Shown: positions 26,521-36,442 of the stretch, piece by piece
Layout: every line of letters begins with the position of its first letter
Position numbering within the stretch: the first letter of the stretch is position 1
Source: CAZEDU01 sp964511185
Lineage (GTDB): Bacteria; Myxococcota; Myxococcia; Myxococcales; Myxococcaceae
Assembly (NCBI GenBank): GCA_964511185.1
Contig: CAZEDU010000011.1
Span: 1 to 61,874 of the forward strand
DNA length: 61,874 nucleotides
Direction: 5' to 3'
Made by a program: the position numbers and the translations under genes
Notes under the pieces: model-generated
What the model saw: only the letters and a program-made list of their open reading frames with translations
What the model was told of the DNA's origin: nothing
Database searches by the model: none

Positions 26521-26580
26521 GACGCCCTCGGCTTGAAGAGAGGCGCCGGTGTCTACCTAAAGGCGCGGGCGCTCGGCAAG

Positions 26581-26597
26581 CCCCGAGAACGACGGGG
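26581..26597 (-). terminator. Weak hairpin after the Roadblock gene
   Basis: CCCCG and CGGGG form a 5-bp stem with a 7-nt loop, placed just beyond the stop at 26606. No T-run follows, so any termination would be weak. Confidence 0.25.
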
Positions 26598-26605
26598 TGA
26601 ATTGG

Positions 26606-26968
26606 CTACAGCTCGGACTTGAGCTTGGGCGCGGTGACGCGCAGCACGTAGCGGCCCTTGCCCAGGTTCCCGCTCGGCGCGAGCGCGAGCACCATGAAGT
26701 AGTCGGGCGTGATGAGCCGCATCAGCGTGGTCACCTTCTCCGAGCTGATCGCCACCTCGCTCACCGCGCCGGTCTTGAGCAGCTCGGCGGCGTTCTTCAC
26801 TTGCGAGAGGATGTTCGCGAACTCGACCCACGCGGTGGAGAGCTCGAGGTCGTCGGTCGAAGAGACCTGGTGGCTCTCGACCGCGATGCCGTCGAACCCC
26901 ATCACGCTGCAGGCCAGCGCGCCGTCCACCTGTTTCACGACCGACTCGAGGTGCGGGAGGAAGGACAT
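26606..26968 (-). CDS. Roadblock/LC7-domain protein
   Basis: This 120-residue single-domain protein begins MSFLPHLESVVKQVDGALAC and follows the Roadblock/LC7 pattern. A helix leads to GFDGIAVES, a central helix follows with EFANILSQVKNAAELL, and the strands are VSEVAISSEKVTTLMRL and YFMVLALAPSGNLGKGRYVLR. Members such as MglB regulate Ras-like GTPases, and in myxobacteria MglA/MglB set the polarity of pili. This protein is shorter than MglB and no small GTPase gene adjoins it, so its partner is unknown. The ATG at 26968 was chosen because the longer in-frame extension is arginine-rich noise overlapping the neighbouring lipoprotein frame. Confidence 0.8.
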   Translation of the reverse strand: MSFLPHLESVVKQVDGALACSVMGFDGIAVESHQVSSTDDLELSTAWVEFANILSQVKNAAELLKTGAVSEVAISSEKVTTLMRLITPDYFMVLALAPSGNLGKGRYVLRVTAPKLKSEL

Positions 26969-26972
26969 GGCC

Positions 26973-27674
26973 TTACGTGCCACACACCGAGGCGAATATG
27001 GGGTTCGTGCAGCAGCCCAAGGGGGCGCCGTCTTGCCCGCCGATGCCTCCGCACGGCCCCGTCGGGGCGATCGAGTCACCCGGCGGGCAGCCGAGGAAGC
27101 CGCTGTTGAAGACGTCGATCGGGAAGAACACCTGATTGGTGCGTTGGCGCTGACCGGAGGCGAGCCGGCCTCGCATCTCGATGCCGACCTCGAGCTGGAC
27201 GATGTCGCCCACCGACACCNNNNNNNNNNTGTCGACCAGCTGCTGCGAGGCGGTGCGGGTCAACAGGTTCATCAAGAGGGTGGCGGTCTCCCCCGCCTTG
27301 ATCACGAAGTGCACCGGCTGCGTCTCGGCCGGGATGCCCAGCTCCGGCGTCGTCCGGTACGTCAGGATCAGCTGATCGACGAAGAAGTCGTTGCGGTCCG
27401 CGCCGGCGATCGTCTCACCGCCCGAGGTCTCGGTGGTGATCTGCTGGAGTTGAGAGCCGATGTCGAACTGCAGGATGTACGAGCTGCTGCCCGCGACGTC
27501 GAAGGTCCCGCCGAGCTGGTAGACCCCTTCGATGGCCTGGCACGCGCCGTTGCTCGCGGCCGGCTGGAGCCCCTTGGCGCCCAGGATTCTCACCGGGCTG
27601 TCGTCCTGGACGCAGCCGGCCGCGGCGAGGGCCGCCGCGATCACCACCCATTTCACGTGACTTGTGGTTTTCAT
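26973..27674 (-). CDS. Lipoprotein encoded just downstream of pilQ (contains a gap)
   Basis: The protein has a lipoprotein signal (hydrophobic AAALAAAGC, Cys about residue 21) and a beta-rich middle. Its Cys-rich tail has the pattern CPP...CGG...CCTNP...CGT. The ATG at 27674 lies nine bases after the pilQ stop, so it is probably cotranscribed with pilMNOPQ. Ten Ns at 27220-27229 interrupt it. The frame is the same on both sides and both sides read as protein, but the true length is unknown. I do not recognise a family. It is not Tgl-like (no TPRs). Position suggests an outer-membrane partner of the PilQ secretin; this is inference. Confidence 0.7.
   Translation of the reverse strand: MKTTSHVKWVVIAAALAAAGCVQDDSPVRILGAKGLQPAASNGACQAIEGVYQLGGTFDVAGSSSYILQFDIGSQLQQITTETSGGETIAGADRNDFFVDQLILTYRTTPELGIPAETQPVHFVIKAGETATLLMNLLTRTASQQLVDXXXXVSVGDIVQLEVGIEMRGRLASGQRQRTNQVFFPIDVFNSGFLGCPPGDSIAPTGPCGGIGGQDGAPLGCCTNPIFASVCGT
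27220..27229. other. Assembly gap (10 N)
   Basis: Ten Ns inside the lipoprotein gene. The reading frame is kept across it. The flanks (CGACA before, TGTCG after) are inverted and might have formed a hairpin that broke the assembly. Confidence 0.95.
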
Positions 27675-27682
27675 GGTTCGCC

Positions 27683-30346
27683 TCACAGGTTCTGCGCGAG
27701 CGGCTGGCGGTTGATGATGCGCGGCGTGATGAAGATGAGCAGCTCCTGCCGGTTCTCGAGCTCGTTGTTGTTGCGGAAGAAGAAGCCCAAGATCGGAATC
27801 TTCCCGAAGAAGGGCACCATGTTCGACGTGCTCGAGCCGCGGCGGACGTAGATGCCGCCGATCACCGTGGTGTCGCCGTCCTTCACCAGCACCTGGGTGT
27901 TCGCTTCCTTCTTCTGAATCGCGGGCTGGCCGTTGGCGCCGGTGTTGGCCGGGTCGGGCTGGTTGTTCTCGGCCCGGATCGACATGAGGATGCTGCCGTC
28001 TTGGGTGATGTGCGGCGTCACTTCGAGTGACAGGCGCGCTTCGACGAAGGCGGTGTTCACGCCCGACGACGACACCTGGCTGAACGGGATGGACACGCCT
28101 TGGCTGATCCGCGCCGCGTTGTTGTCGAGCGTGGTGACCTTCGGCGCCGAGATGGTCTTCACCACGCCCTGGTTCTCCAGCGCCGACAAGCGCAGGTTGA
28201 GCGCCAGCGCGCCGCCGGCGGAGCCGAAGATGAAGCCCAACGCGCCGCCGCTTCCCTGACCGACGGCGGCCGGCAGGTTGACGGCGAAGTTCGGGTCGGC
28301 CGAGGTGCCCTGGTTGCTCTCGGGCGAGGAGCCGCCGCGCACCGCGACCGTGTTCGGGAAGACGAGGCCGGTCGGGTTGCCGGTGCCGGGCGCCATCTGC
28401 GATTGACCACCCCACTGCACGCCGATCTGGCGCGAGAAGCTGGTGTTCGCTTCGACGATGCGGCTCTCGATGAGCACCTGCGGCGTCTGCGTGTCGAGGC
28501 TCTGCACCAGCTGCCGCGCGCGGCCGATGGTGGAGGCGATGTCTCGCACGATGAGCACGTTGGTGCGGGTGTCGACCGTCACGCTGCCGCGCTCGGAGAG
28601 GACCTCTTTGACGCGCGAGGACATCTCGCCCGCGGTGGCGTAGTTGATGGGGATGAGCTGCACCTGCAGCTCTTCCTGAACGATCTGCGCCTTGCGGCGC
28701 TCGGCGCGCAGCTTGGCCTCTTCCTCCAAGGTCTTCAGCGGCGCGACGCGAATGATGTTCCCCAGGTCCTCTTTGCCCAGGCTCTTGGAGCGCAGGATCA
28801 GCTCGAGCGCCTGATCCCAGGGAACGTTGCGCAGGCGGATGGTGACCTTGCCGCCCACGTCGTCGGCCACCACGATGTTCTTCTTCGAGACCTCCGCGAT
28901 GATGCGCAGCAGGTTGTGGATGTCGATGTCCTTGAACTCGAAGGACACCTTCTTGCCGACGTAGCGGCGCTGCGGGGCGCCGGCCTCGGCGTAGCGAGTG
29001 GCCTCGGTGCTGAAGCCCGACACCTTGCCGCCCACGGCGACTTCCTCGGCCTTCACGCCCTTGGTCGACAGCCGCCACGACAGGCCGCTCGCCGTCTGGG
29101 TGACCTTCTCTTCCAGCGCGCCGCTGCCCGCGACCACCACCCGGACCTTGTCGGTGGTGCCCGGAACGCTGAAGGCGCTGATCATCTTGATCGGGGTCTC
29201 GAGCGCGCTGGTGTCGAGGCTGCGCTCCAGCCGCTTGGGCAGCTGCGCCGGCTCGAGCGTCAGCACCGCGCTGTTGGCGTCGGGCCGCTCGACCTTGAAC
29301 CGGGTGAGCCCGGAGAGCTTGAGCTCCACGCGGCCGCCTTGGGTCGACTCCTCGAAGCGCAGATCCTTCACCTCGGCGCGCGGCGCCTTCTCTTCACGCT
29401 TGACCACCAGCGGCGCGACCTCCACCCCTTCCAGGGTGACGCGCTTGCCGTCGATCTCGACCTCGGCGTCTTGCGGCTCGGCCGAGGCGCTCTCGGCCTG
29501 CGCGACCACCGGCGCGGCCGGCTTCGCGTCGCTCGCGGCCGCGTCCAGCGTGAGCTTGAGGCCATTGGCGGTTCGCGCCGCGCGGTACTTCGGCATCGGG
29601 CCGTTCACGTCGAGCACCAGCCGCACCTTGTCGCTGTGGCCGCCGACGCGGACTTCCTTCAGCGCGCCCGCCACCCTGGGCGCCTTCACGCCGCCCGCCT
29701 TGACGTCGTAGAGGTCCAGCGCCAGGCGCGGCGGGTTCGACAGCTCGATGAGCTCGAACTTGGCGAGCTGGCCGTCGGCCACCACGCGCAGCGCGTTCTT
29801 CGAGAAGGTGAGCTGGGTGAGCCGCTTGGCGGGGCGCGCCACCGGCTGCTCGTCGACGCGGGCGGTGACGACGTCGCTCGTCGGCTGGGCCGGCGCCTGG
29901 GCCTGAGCGGCGGGGGCGGTGGCGACCTCTTCGGCCTTGGCGGGGGCCGGAGCGGCGGCGCTGCCTTCGCGGACCGAGATGACGACCTTCGCGCCGTCGG
30001 CCTTCACGTCGTATTGGGCCGCCGGGGCGAGCGCGAGCATCACGCGGCCGACGCTCGACTTCTCGTCGGAGAACTGCGAGGCGACCACGCCCGACACAGG
30101 TCCGGTGCCTTCGTGGTGGCCCTTGATCGCGCTCGCGTCTGCCGACGAGAGGTCGACGACCAACCGGTCCGGCGCCGACAGGCGGAACACGGTGAACGTG
30201 GGCGGGCGCGTGCCCGACACGACCACCTGCGTCCCCGTCGGGGTCGACAGGACCCGCAGGTCGCTCAACGAGTTGAGCTCGGCGCCGATCGCGGTACTGC
30301 CGAACAGCCCCGCTGCACACAGCAGCAGAAGCGTGGGTCGACTCAT
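27683..30346 (-). CDS. pilQ: Type IV pilus secretin PilQ
   Basis: The 887-residue outer-membrane secretin forms the pore through which the pilus leaves the cell. After a signal peptide (cut near AIGA) come three AMIN-type domains (about 28-75, 175-265, 310-390) that bind peptidoglycan. Then follow the secretin N0/N1 region, with KVSFEFKDIDIHNLLRIIAE near residue 475, and the secretin core. The core includes QVLIESRIVEANTSFSRQIG and ends with the RQELLIFITPRII block. The ATG at 30346 was chosen over an earlier in-frame start because GGGAG lies upstream at good spacing. It is last of pilM-N-O-P-Q. Confidence 0.96.
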   Translation of the reverse strand: MSRPTLLLLCAAGLFGSTAIGAELNSLSDLRVLSTPTGTQVVVSGTRPPTFTVFRLSAPDRLVVDLSSADASAIKGHHEGTGPVSGVVASQFSDEKSSVGRVMLALAPAAQYDVKADGAKVVISVREGSAAAPAPAKAEEVATAPAAQAQAPAQPTSDVVTARVDEQPVARPAKRLTQLTFSKNALRVVADGQLAKFELIELSNPPRLALDLYDVKAGGVKAPRVAGALKEVRVGGHSDKVRLVLDVNGPMPKYRAARTANGLKLTLDAAASDAKPAAPVVAQAESASAEPQDAEVEIDGKRVTLEGVEVAPLVVKREEKAPRAEVKDLRFEESTQGGRVELKLSGLTRFKVERPDANSAVLTLEPAQLPKRLERSLDTSALETPIKMISAFSVPGTTDKVRVVVAGSGALEEKVTQTASGLSWRLSTKGVKAEEVAVGGKVSGFSTEATRYAEAGAPQRRYVGKKVSFEFKDIDIHNLLRIIAEVSKKNIVVADDVGGKVTIRLRNVPWDQALELILRSKSLGKEDLGNIIRVAPLKTLEEEAKLRAERRKAQIVQEELQVQLIPINYATAGEMSSRVKEVLSERGSVTVDTRTNVLIVRDIASTIGRARQLVQSLDTQTPQVLIESRIVEANTSFSRQIGVQWGGQSQMAPGTGNPTGLVFPNTVAVRGGSSPESNQGTSADPNFAVNLPAAVGQGSGGALGFIFGSAGGALALNLRLSALENQGVVKTISAPKVTTLDNNAARISQGVSIPFSQVSSSGVNTAFVEARLSLEVTPHITQDGSILMSIRAENNQPDPANTGANGQPAIQKKEANTQVLVKDGDTTVIGGIYVRRGSSTSNMVPFFGKIPILGFFFRNNNELENRQELLIFITPRIINRQPLAQNL

Positions 30347-30367
30347 TTTAGCGCTCCCTCTCACGCG

Positions 30368-30955
30368 TCAGTTGCTCCTGCCGTCGCTGAACAGGTCGAC
30401 CGGCATCGATTTGTTGTTGTCACCTTTGGCGCACAGCTTGACCGGGTTGACGACCCTGCCGGTCGGCCCGGTCCACTGCTCGGTGATGATGATGCAGTCC
30501 CTCAAGATCTGAGTGACGCGGCCACCACGCTTACCGATTTCGAAGGTACGCCGGACGATGTGACCCGTGCCGACGGGATCCTCCACCATCGCCACCGGGT
30601 TCGCGTCGCCGCTGACCACCGCGACGAGGCTGAACTGATCGATCTCCCACTGGCACAGCGGCTTGGTGCAGCTGATGACGCCTTCGTCCTGCGACCGCTC
30701 GTTCTCTTCGAAGTTGCGGAACGGGTCGCGCTTGCCGATCGGGTTGTAGACGTATTGCTGTGGCGCCGCCTGGCCGGCGTCGGCGGCGGGGCTCGGAGCC
30801 GCGGCGGCGGGCGCCGACGGGGCCGCGGCGGGCGCGGGCGCGGCCTTCTTGGCGGCGGCGGGTGCGGGCGGGGGGGGCGGTGGGTCGCTGCACGCGAACG
30901 AAAGCCCCAGCGCGGCCATGCCCGTCGTCAGTACGATTTTTCGCATTCGAGTCAT
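30368..30955 (-). CDS. pilP: Pilus alignment protein PilP
   Basis: The 195-residue protein has a signal segment ending LSFAC, probably a lipoprotein Cys although the lipobox is imperfect. A Pro/Ala-rich linker spans 24-70. A PilP-type periplasmic domain starts YNPIGKRDPFRNF and includes CQWEIDQFSLVAVVSGDANP. PilP bridges the PilN/PilO inner-membrane complex to the PilQ secretin. The start is ATG 30955; a second in-frame ATG lies three codons on. It is 10 bases from pilO and 21 from pilQ. Confidence 0.92.
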   Translation of the reverse strand: MTRMRKIVLTTGMAALGLSFACSDPPPPPPAPAAAKKAAPAPAAAPSAPAAAAPSPAADAGQAAPQQYVYNPIGKRDPFRNFEENERSQDEGVISCTKPLCQWEIDQFSLVAVVSGDANPVAMVEDPVGTGHIVRRTFEIGKRGGRVTQILRDCIIITEQWTGPTGRVVNPVKLCAKGDNNKSMPVDLFSDGRSN

Positions 30956-30965
30956 GGGCGTGGGC

Positions 30966-31583
30966 CTATTTCTTCTTTCCGCCCTTGGCCGGCTTGGCCG
31001 GCGGCGGCTTGTCGACGAAGCGGAAGGTCGTGGCGAGGAACTCGGACGAGAGAACGACCTTGTCGTTCTTCATGGTGGCGCCCGAGAGCTTGATGTTGTT
31101 CACGTTGACGATGCGGCGCATGTTCGAGACCTCCTGCATGAAGGTCGCGATCTCGTGGTAGTTGCCGCTGACGTTCATTCGAATCGGGATGCGCGCGAAG
31201 AAGGCCTGTGAGCTCTCGGAGCCCGGCTCCACCTTCGAGATCTCGAGCCCCGACTTGCGGCCGATGTCGTTGAGCTGGGCGAGCAGCTCTTCGATGTCCT
31301 TGCGCTCTGGCAGCTGGGTCAGCGCCTCTTCCAGCTGGCTCTGCAGCTTGTCCATCTCGCGGCGCCGCTCGTTGAGGTTCTGCGCGATCTCCTTCTTCTC
31401 GGCGAGCTGCCGGTTCAGGTTGGCCAGGTTCTTGTCGGTCGCCTCGATGCTCTGCTCGACGGGCTGAATGAGCAGGAAGAAGCTCGCGGCGAAGATCGCC
31501 ACGAGGAGGCCCGCAAGGCCGCCGTAGCGCGCGGCCGGGGGCGCTTTGAGGACTCGCTCGAGCAATTCGTTGAGCTGGTTCAT
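30966..31583 (-). CDS. pilO: Pilus alignment protein PilO
   Basis: The 205-residue bitopic protein has a membrane segment around residues 23-42 and a coiled coil at about 45-105 (Lys/Glu/Leu heptads). A ferredoxin-like periplasmic domain follows, including IRMNVSGNYHEIATFMQEV, which is typical of PilO. The C-terminus is Lys-rich. It pairs with PilN in the alignment complex between the inner-membrane motor and PilQ. Confidence 0.94.
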   Translation of the reverse strand: MNQLNELLERVLKAPPAARYGGLAGLLVAIFAASFFLLIQPVEQSIEATDKNLANLNRQLAEKKEIAQNLNERRREMDKLQSQLEEALTQLPERKDIEELLAQLNDIGRKSGLEISKVEPGSESSQAFFARIPIRMNVSGNYHEIATFMQEVSNMRRIVNVNNIKLSGATMKNDKVVLSSEFLATTFRFVDKPPPAKPAKGGKKK

Positions 31584-31592
31584 CCTTGGCCC

Positions 31593-32258
31593 CTAGATGG
31601 CGTAGTTCGCCTTCATGGTGATTTCGAAGTCCACGCGCCGCTTCGCGCCCCCCGCGGAGAGGGCCGCCTTGCGCAGATCGATGTTGGTGAAGAACGAGCT
31701 GATGTCGGCGACCGGGAAGTCCTCGAGCACGCCCTCGGAGCCGAGCAGCTCGACCCGCGCGTTCTTCGCGTCCCGCTTCCGCTCGATCAGCCGGCCCATG
31801 CCCTTGGGCGTCCACACGATGCCCGACAGGCCGCGCATCAGCTCGGCGACGTCGTCGTGGCTGAGCGCCATGCCGGTGACCTTCACGTTCGAGTTCGACT
31901 CGACGAAGTCCTTCAACCAGACCTTCTTGGGGATCGCGACCGAGAGCGCGTCGAGCATCTTCACCGGCCCGCTGCGGCTCTTGCTCAGGTCGGAGAGGAC
32001 CTTGAGCTTGGCCTCGACCTCGTCCTTGCGCTTCTTGAGGTTGTTGACCTCGCCGATGACCTTCTCGAGCTCTTGAATGCGCGCCTGGGTGTCCTTGACC
32101 TGCTGCTGCTTGCGCTCCAGCACGTCGTTGCGGCTGTTCCACCAGATGAAGTTGATGCCCGCAGCGACGAGCACCGCGCCGGCGACGAGGACGAGGTACT
32201 GCCGTCCCATCACCCGCTTCTTCACCTGCCGAACCGGCAGAAGATTGATGCGAATCAT
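31593..32258 (-). CDS. pilN: Pilus alignment protein PilN
   Basis: The 221-residue protein begins with the conserved cytoplasmic motif MIRINLLPVR that docks into PilM. A membrane segment (21-40), a coiled coil (43-90) and a periplasmic domain ending RRVDFEITMKANY follow. Three consecutive starts (GTG 32264, ATG 32261, ATG 32258) are possible; the last gives the canonical N-terminus. It sits nine bases from pilO. Confidence 0.94.
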   Translation of the reverse strand: MIRINLLPVRQVKKRVMGRQYLVLVAGAVLVAAGINFIWWNSRNDVLERKQQQVKDTQARIQELEKVIGEVNNLKKRKDEVEAKLKVLSDLSKSRSGPVKMLDALSVAIPKKVWLKDFVESNSNVKVTGMALSHDDVAELMRGLSGIVWTPKGMGRLIERKRDAKNARVELLGSEGVLEDFPVADISSFFTNIDLRKAALSAGGAKRRVDFEITMKANYAI

Positions 32259-32293
32259 CATCACGGTGTCGAGCCCTCGCCTGACTTGAGCCT

Positions 32294-33376
32294 TCAGGAC
32301 ATCTTGTCGCCAGCGCGCCGGAGCGCCAGCCCCACTGCCACCGCCGCCATCGGCGCCACGTCCATGATGAACGCGGGGTCGAACCGCCGGTTGTCGATCT
32401 CGATCTGCTTGAACGGGTTCAAGATCTCGACCGGCACGCCGACGCGCTGCTCGATCGTCTTGAAGAGCGCCGGGATCTTCGCCGTGCCGCCCGACAGGTA
32501 GACCTTGGTGAAGTTCGCGTCGGCGGCGGTGCCGGCGTAGAAGTCGAGCGAGCGCTGAATCTCGCCCGCCACCTGCTCGGCGACGGTGCCCATCACCCGC
32601 TCCACCTCTTGCGGGACCACCGCGTCGGTGTCGCCGCGGCCGCCGCCGATCTTCAGGGCCTCGGCCTCTTCGTACGAGACGTTGAGCTGCTTCTGGATCT
32701 CTTCGGTGAACTGGTTACCGCCGATGGTGACGTCGCGCGTGAAGACGGTGATGCCGTTGGAGACGATGTTGATGTTGATCACCGACGCGCCGGCGTTGAT
32801 GAGGACGATGGTCTCGTTCGGCGGCAGGTCGTAGTTCGCGGTGAACATGTTCTGCACCGCGAAGGCGTCGACGTCGACCACGGTGGGCAAGAGCCCCGCC
32901 TCGGAGACCACCGTGGTGTAGTCGTTGATCATGTCCTTCTTGGCGGCGACGAGCAGCACGTCCATCTGGCCGGTGGCGTCGTTGACGTCCGGGTTCAGGA
33001 TCTGCGTGTCGATGTTCACGTCCTTCACGTCGAAGGGGATGTACTGCTCCGCCTCCCACTGGATGGACTCCTCGAGCTCTTCCTGCGTCATGCGCGGCAT
33101 CGAGATCTTCTTGATGATCACCGAGTGGCCGCTGACGCCGATCGCCACTTCCTTCTGCTTGATCTTGAGCTCGCCGATCAGCTCCTGCATCGCCTGGACG
33201 ATGGCGGTGGAGTTCATCAAGGCGCCGTCGACGATCGCCTCGGGCGGCAGCGGCTTCATGCCGAAGCTCTGGAGCGCGTAACCGACCTGACCGCGCCGGC
33301 GCTGCTCCTTGAGCTGAATCAGCTTGACCCCGGTCGAGCCGATGTCGAGCCCCAGCGCTAGCTTCCCCTTGGCCAT
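32294..33376 (-). CDS. pilM: Actin-like pilus assembly ATPase PilM
   Basis: The 360-residue cytoplasmic protein has the actin/FtsA-like ATP fold. It carries GLDIGSTGVKLIQL at the N-terminus, a central GVSGHSVIIKKI with AEQYIPFDVKDVN, and the C-terminal phosphate loop VYLSGGTAKIPAL. PilM binds the PilN N-terminus and links the alignment complex to the motor base. It is the first pilMNOPQ gene, with a small HTH gene just upstream. Confidence 0.96.
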   Translation of the reverse strand: MAKGKLALGLDIGSTGVKLIQLKEQRRRGQVGYALQSFGMKPLPPEAIVDGALMNSTAIVQAMQELIGELKIKQKEVAIGVSGHSVIIKKISMPRMTQEELEESIQWEAEQYIPFDVKDVNIDTQILNPDVNDATGQMDVLLVAAKKDMINDYTTVVSEAGLLPTVVDVDAFAVQNMFTANYDLPPNETIVLINAGASVININIVSNGITVFTRDVTIGGNQFTEEIQKQLNVSYEEAEALKIGGGRGDTDAVVPQEVERVMGTVAEQVAGEIQRSLDFYAGTAADANFTKVYLSGGTAKIPALFKTIEQRVGVPVEILNPFKQIEIDNRRFDPAFIMDVAPMAAVAVGLALRRAGDKMS

Positions 33377-33442
33377 CGCGTCTCCTTCGCTGCCAGAGCG
33401 TAACCCGCGTCCACCGAGCCCAAAAAAATTCGCCTACGACAC

Positions 33443-33661
33443 CTACCTGCCCACATCCGCCTCGAAGACTTGCGCGCTGTCCTGCACGCGCAGCCCCAGC
33501 GCCAGGATGATCTTTCGCTTGGTGTCGAGACGGCACGGCGCGCCCCGCTCGACACGATCGATGGTCAGCACCGAAACGCCAGCACGACGCGCGAGCTCGG
33601 CCTTCGACAGCAGTCGCTCTTCACGCAGTCGCTGCAGGTTGTTCGACCGACGCTGCGCCAT
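33443..33661 (-). CDS. Small XRE/Cro-type DNA-binding protein
   Basis: The 72-residue protein is almost entirely one helix-turn-helix domain: LREERLLSKAELARRAGVS, then TIDRVERG, with a short acidic tail. It lies 66 bases before pilM on the same strand and follows an AT-rich upstream region. Its position suggests that it controls pilMNOPQ or its own transcript, perhaps coupling this operon to the rest of the pilus locus. No effector domain is present. The ATG is at 33661. Confidence 0.8.
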   Translation of the reverse strand: MAQRRSNNLQRLREERLLSKAELARRAGVSVLTIDRVERGAPCRLDTKRKIILALGLRVQDSAQVFEADVGR

Positions 33662-33698
33662 CCTCGAGCTCCCCCTTCACGGCACAAGCAGCGGCGAG

Positions 33699-33728
33699 AT
33701 TGTCGGATCAGCGACGAACGGGAGTCAA
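33699..33728 (-). promoter_or_regulatory. Candidate sigma-70 promoter before the HTH gene and pilMNOPQ
   Basis: On the minus strand TTGACT is followed after 18 bases by GACAAT (four of six to consensus), 38 bases before the HTH start. A second, perfect TTGACA lies further upstream (33763-33768), without a clear partner at normal spacing. Confidence 0.4.
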
Positions 33729-33730
33729 GG

Positions 33731-33793
33731 AACGCTGATTTCTCAATAAAACCTAAATTAGATGTCAAAGATATGTATTTGTACCATTTGTAG
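33731..33793. promoter_or_regulatory. AT-rich island upstream of the HTH-pilM operon
   Basis: About 60 bases are dominated by A and T (AATAAAACCTAAATTAGATG and following) in a window that is otherwise mostly G+C. It lies in the 218-base gap between the pilR2 stop and the HTH start and holds no gene. Such islands usually mark promoters, upstream activating or nucleoid-protein sites, or acquired DNA. No terminal repeats are seen. Confidence 0.55.
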
Positions 33794-33879
33794 TGGTCGG
33801 TGCTTGTGGGCACACGAACGCAAAGTGGGCCCCGCGCGCAGCGCACATCGGTGCTTTGGGGAGAGCGGACGGGGTTTCT

Positions 33880-35292
<1,413 letters not shown>

Positions 35293-35310
35293 GAGCTGCC
35301 TTCCAGCGTA

Positions 35311-36438
35311 TCAGTGAACGGCCGCGGTCAAGCGAATGGTGAAGCGCGCGCCGCCTTCGGGGGCGTTGTCTCCCGTCAGCGCGCCGCCCATCGCGCTGAC
35401 CAGGTGCCTCGAGATGGCGAGCCCCAAGCCCGTCCCCTGCCCGGCGGGCTTGCTGCTGACGAACGGCTCGAACAGCCGATCGCGCACCTCGGCGCTGATG
35501 CCCGGGCCGCTGTCCTTCACCTCGAGCACCACGCTCGACGCCTCCACTCGGCCCGAGACGACGATGGTGCCGCGGCCGCTCATCGCCTGCGCGGCGTTGA
35601 GCAAGAGGTTGAGCAGCACCTGCGAGAGCGGGCCGGACTCGGCGCGCGCCACCGGGTCGCCGTCGATGCGCACCTCGACCGAGACGTCGCGGAAGTCGGG
35701 GCCCGCGCTGACCAGCCGCACGGCGGAGTCGACGAGCGGCTTCAACGCGACGGGCTGCAGCTGCCCCTTGGCGGGGCGGCCCAAGTCGAGCAGCCCGCGG
35801 ACGATCTGATCAATCCGCTGCACCTCGGCGTCGATGCGGCCGAGCAGGTCGTTCACCTCTTCGGACTTCGAGCGCGAACGCGCGACGGAGAGGTAGCCCA
35901 GGATGCCGGCCAAGGGGTTACCGACCTCGTGCGCGACCCCGGCCGCGAGCTTGCCCACGGTGGCGAGCCGCTCGGCGGCGACCAGCTCCATCTGCGCCTG
36001 CTGCAGCTTCTGGTTCGCCTGGCGAAGCTCCTGCACCTGCGCGCGGGTCAGCGACTGCTCGGCGGCGAGCGCCTCGGCCATGCGCTTGAGCGCGCCTTGC
36101 AGCCGCGACAAGAGCGGGCCCGCGGACGACGCCAGCGCGGGCGTGAGCTCGAGCCGGGCGATCTGATCCACCAGCCCTTCGGCCTGCCGCAGCGGCCGCG
36201 CGACCATCACGTAGAGCACCAAGAAGGTGGTCGCGGCGGCGAGCGCGAGCGTGAGCCCCAGGTACAGCGGCAACAGCTGGCGCGTGCGCGAGAGCCACTG
36301 CGCCTCGGCGGATCCCGGGACCACCAGCCGCTGGCTCAACGCGATGAGCTGGAGGAGCGAAGGCTGCAGCGCCAGCCACGACAGACCGGTGGTGAGCGAC
36401 CCGAGAAGAAACGCGATGCTCGCGATTCTCAGCTTCAA
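35311..36438 (-). CDS. pilS2: Sensor histidine kinase, PilS2 position
   Basis: The 375-residue protein has two membrane segments (about 5-25 and 58-80) around a short periplasmic loop. A HAMP-like linker (80-130) and a coiled coil (125-155) follow. The HisKA domain has GVAHEVGNPLAGILGY (His170), and the HATPase domain has NLLLNAAQAM, DSGPGI and GTGLGLAIS. It would phosphorylate the neighbouring regulator. It starts with ATG 36438, four bases after the pilD stop. Confidence 0.86.
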   Translation of the reverse strand: MKLRIASIAFLLGSLTTGLSWLALQPSLLQLIALSQRLVVPGSAEAQWLSRTRQLLPLYLGLTLALAAATTFLVLYVMVARPLRQAEGLVDQIARLELTPALASSAGPLLSRLQGALKRMAEALAAEQSLTRAQVQELRQANQKLQQAQMELVAAERLATVGKLAAGVAHEVGNPLAGILGYLSVARSRSKSEEVNDLLGRIDAEVQRIDQIVRGLLDLGRPAKGQLQPVALKPLVDSAVRLVSAGPDFRDVSVEVRIDGDPVARAESGPLSQVLLNLLLNAAQAMSGRGTIVVSGRVEASSVVLEVKDSGPGISAEVRDRLFEPFVSSKPAGQGTGLGLAISRHLVSAMGGALTGDNAPEGGARFTIRLTAAVH

Positions 36439-36442
36439 GCGT

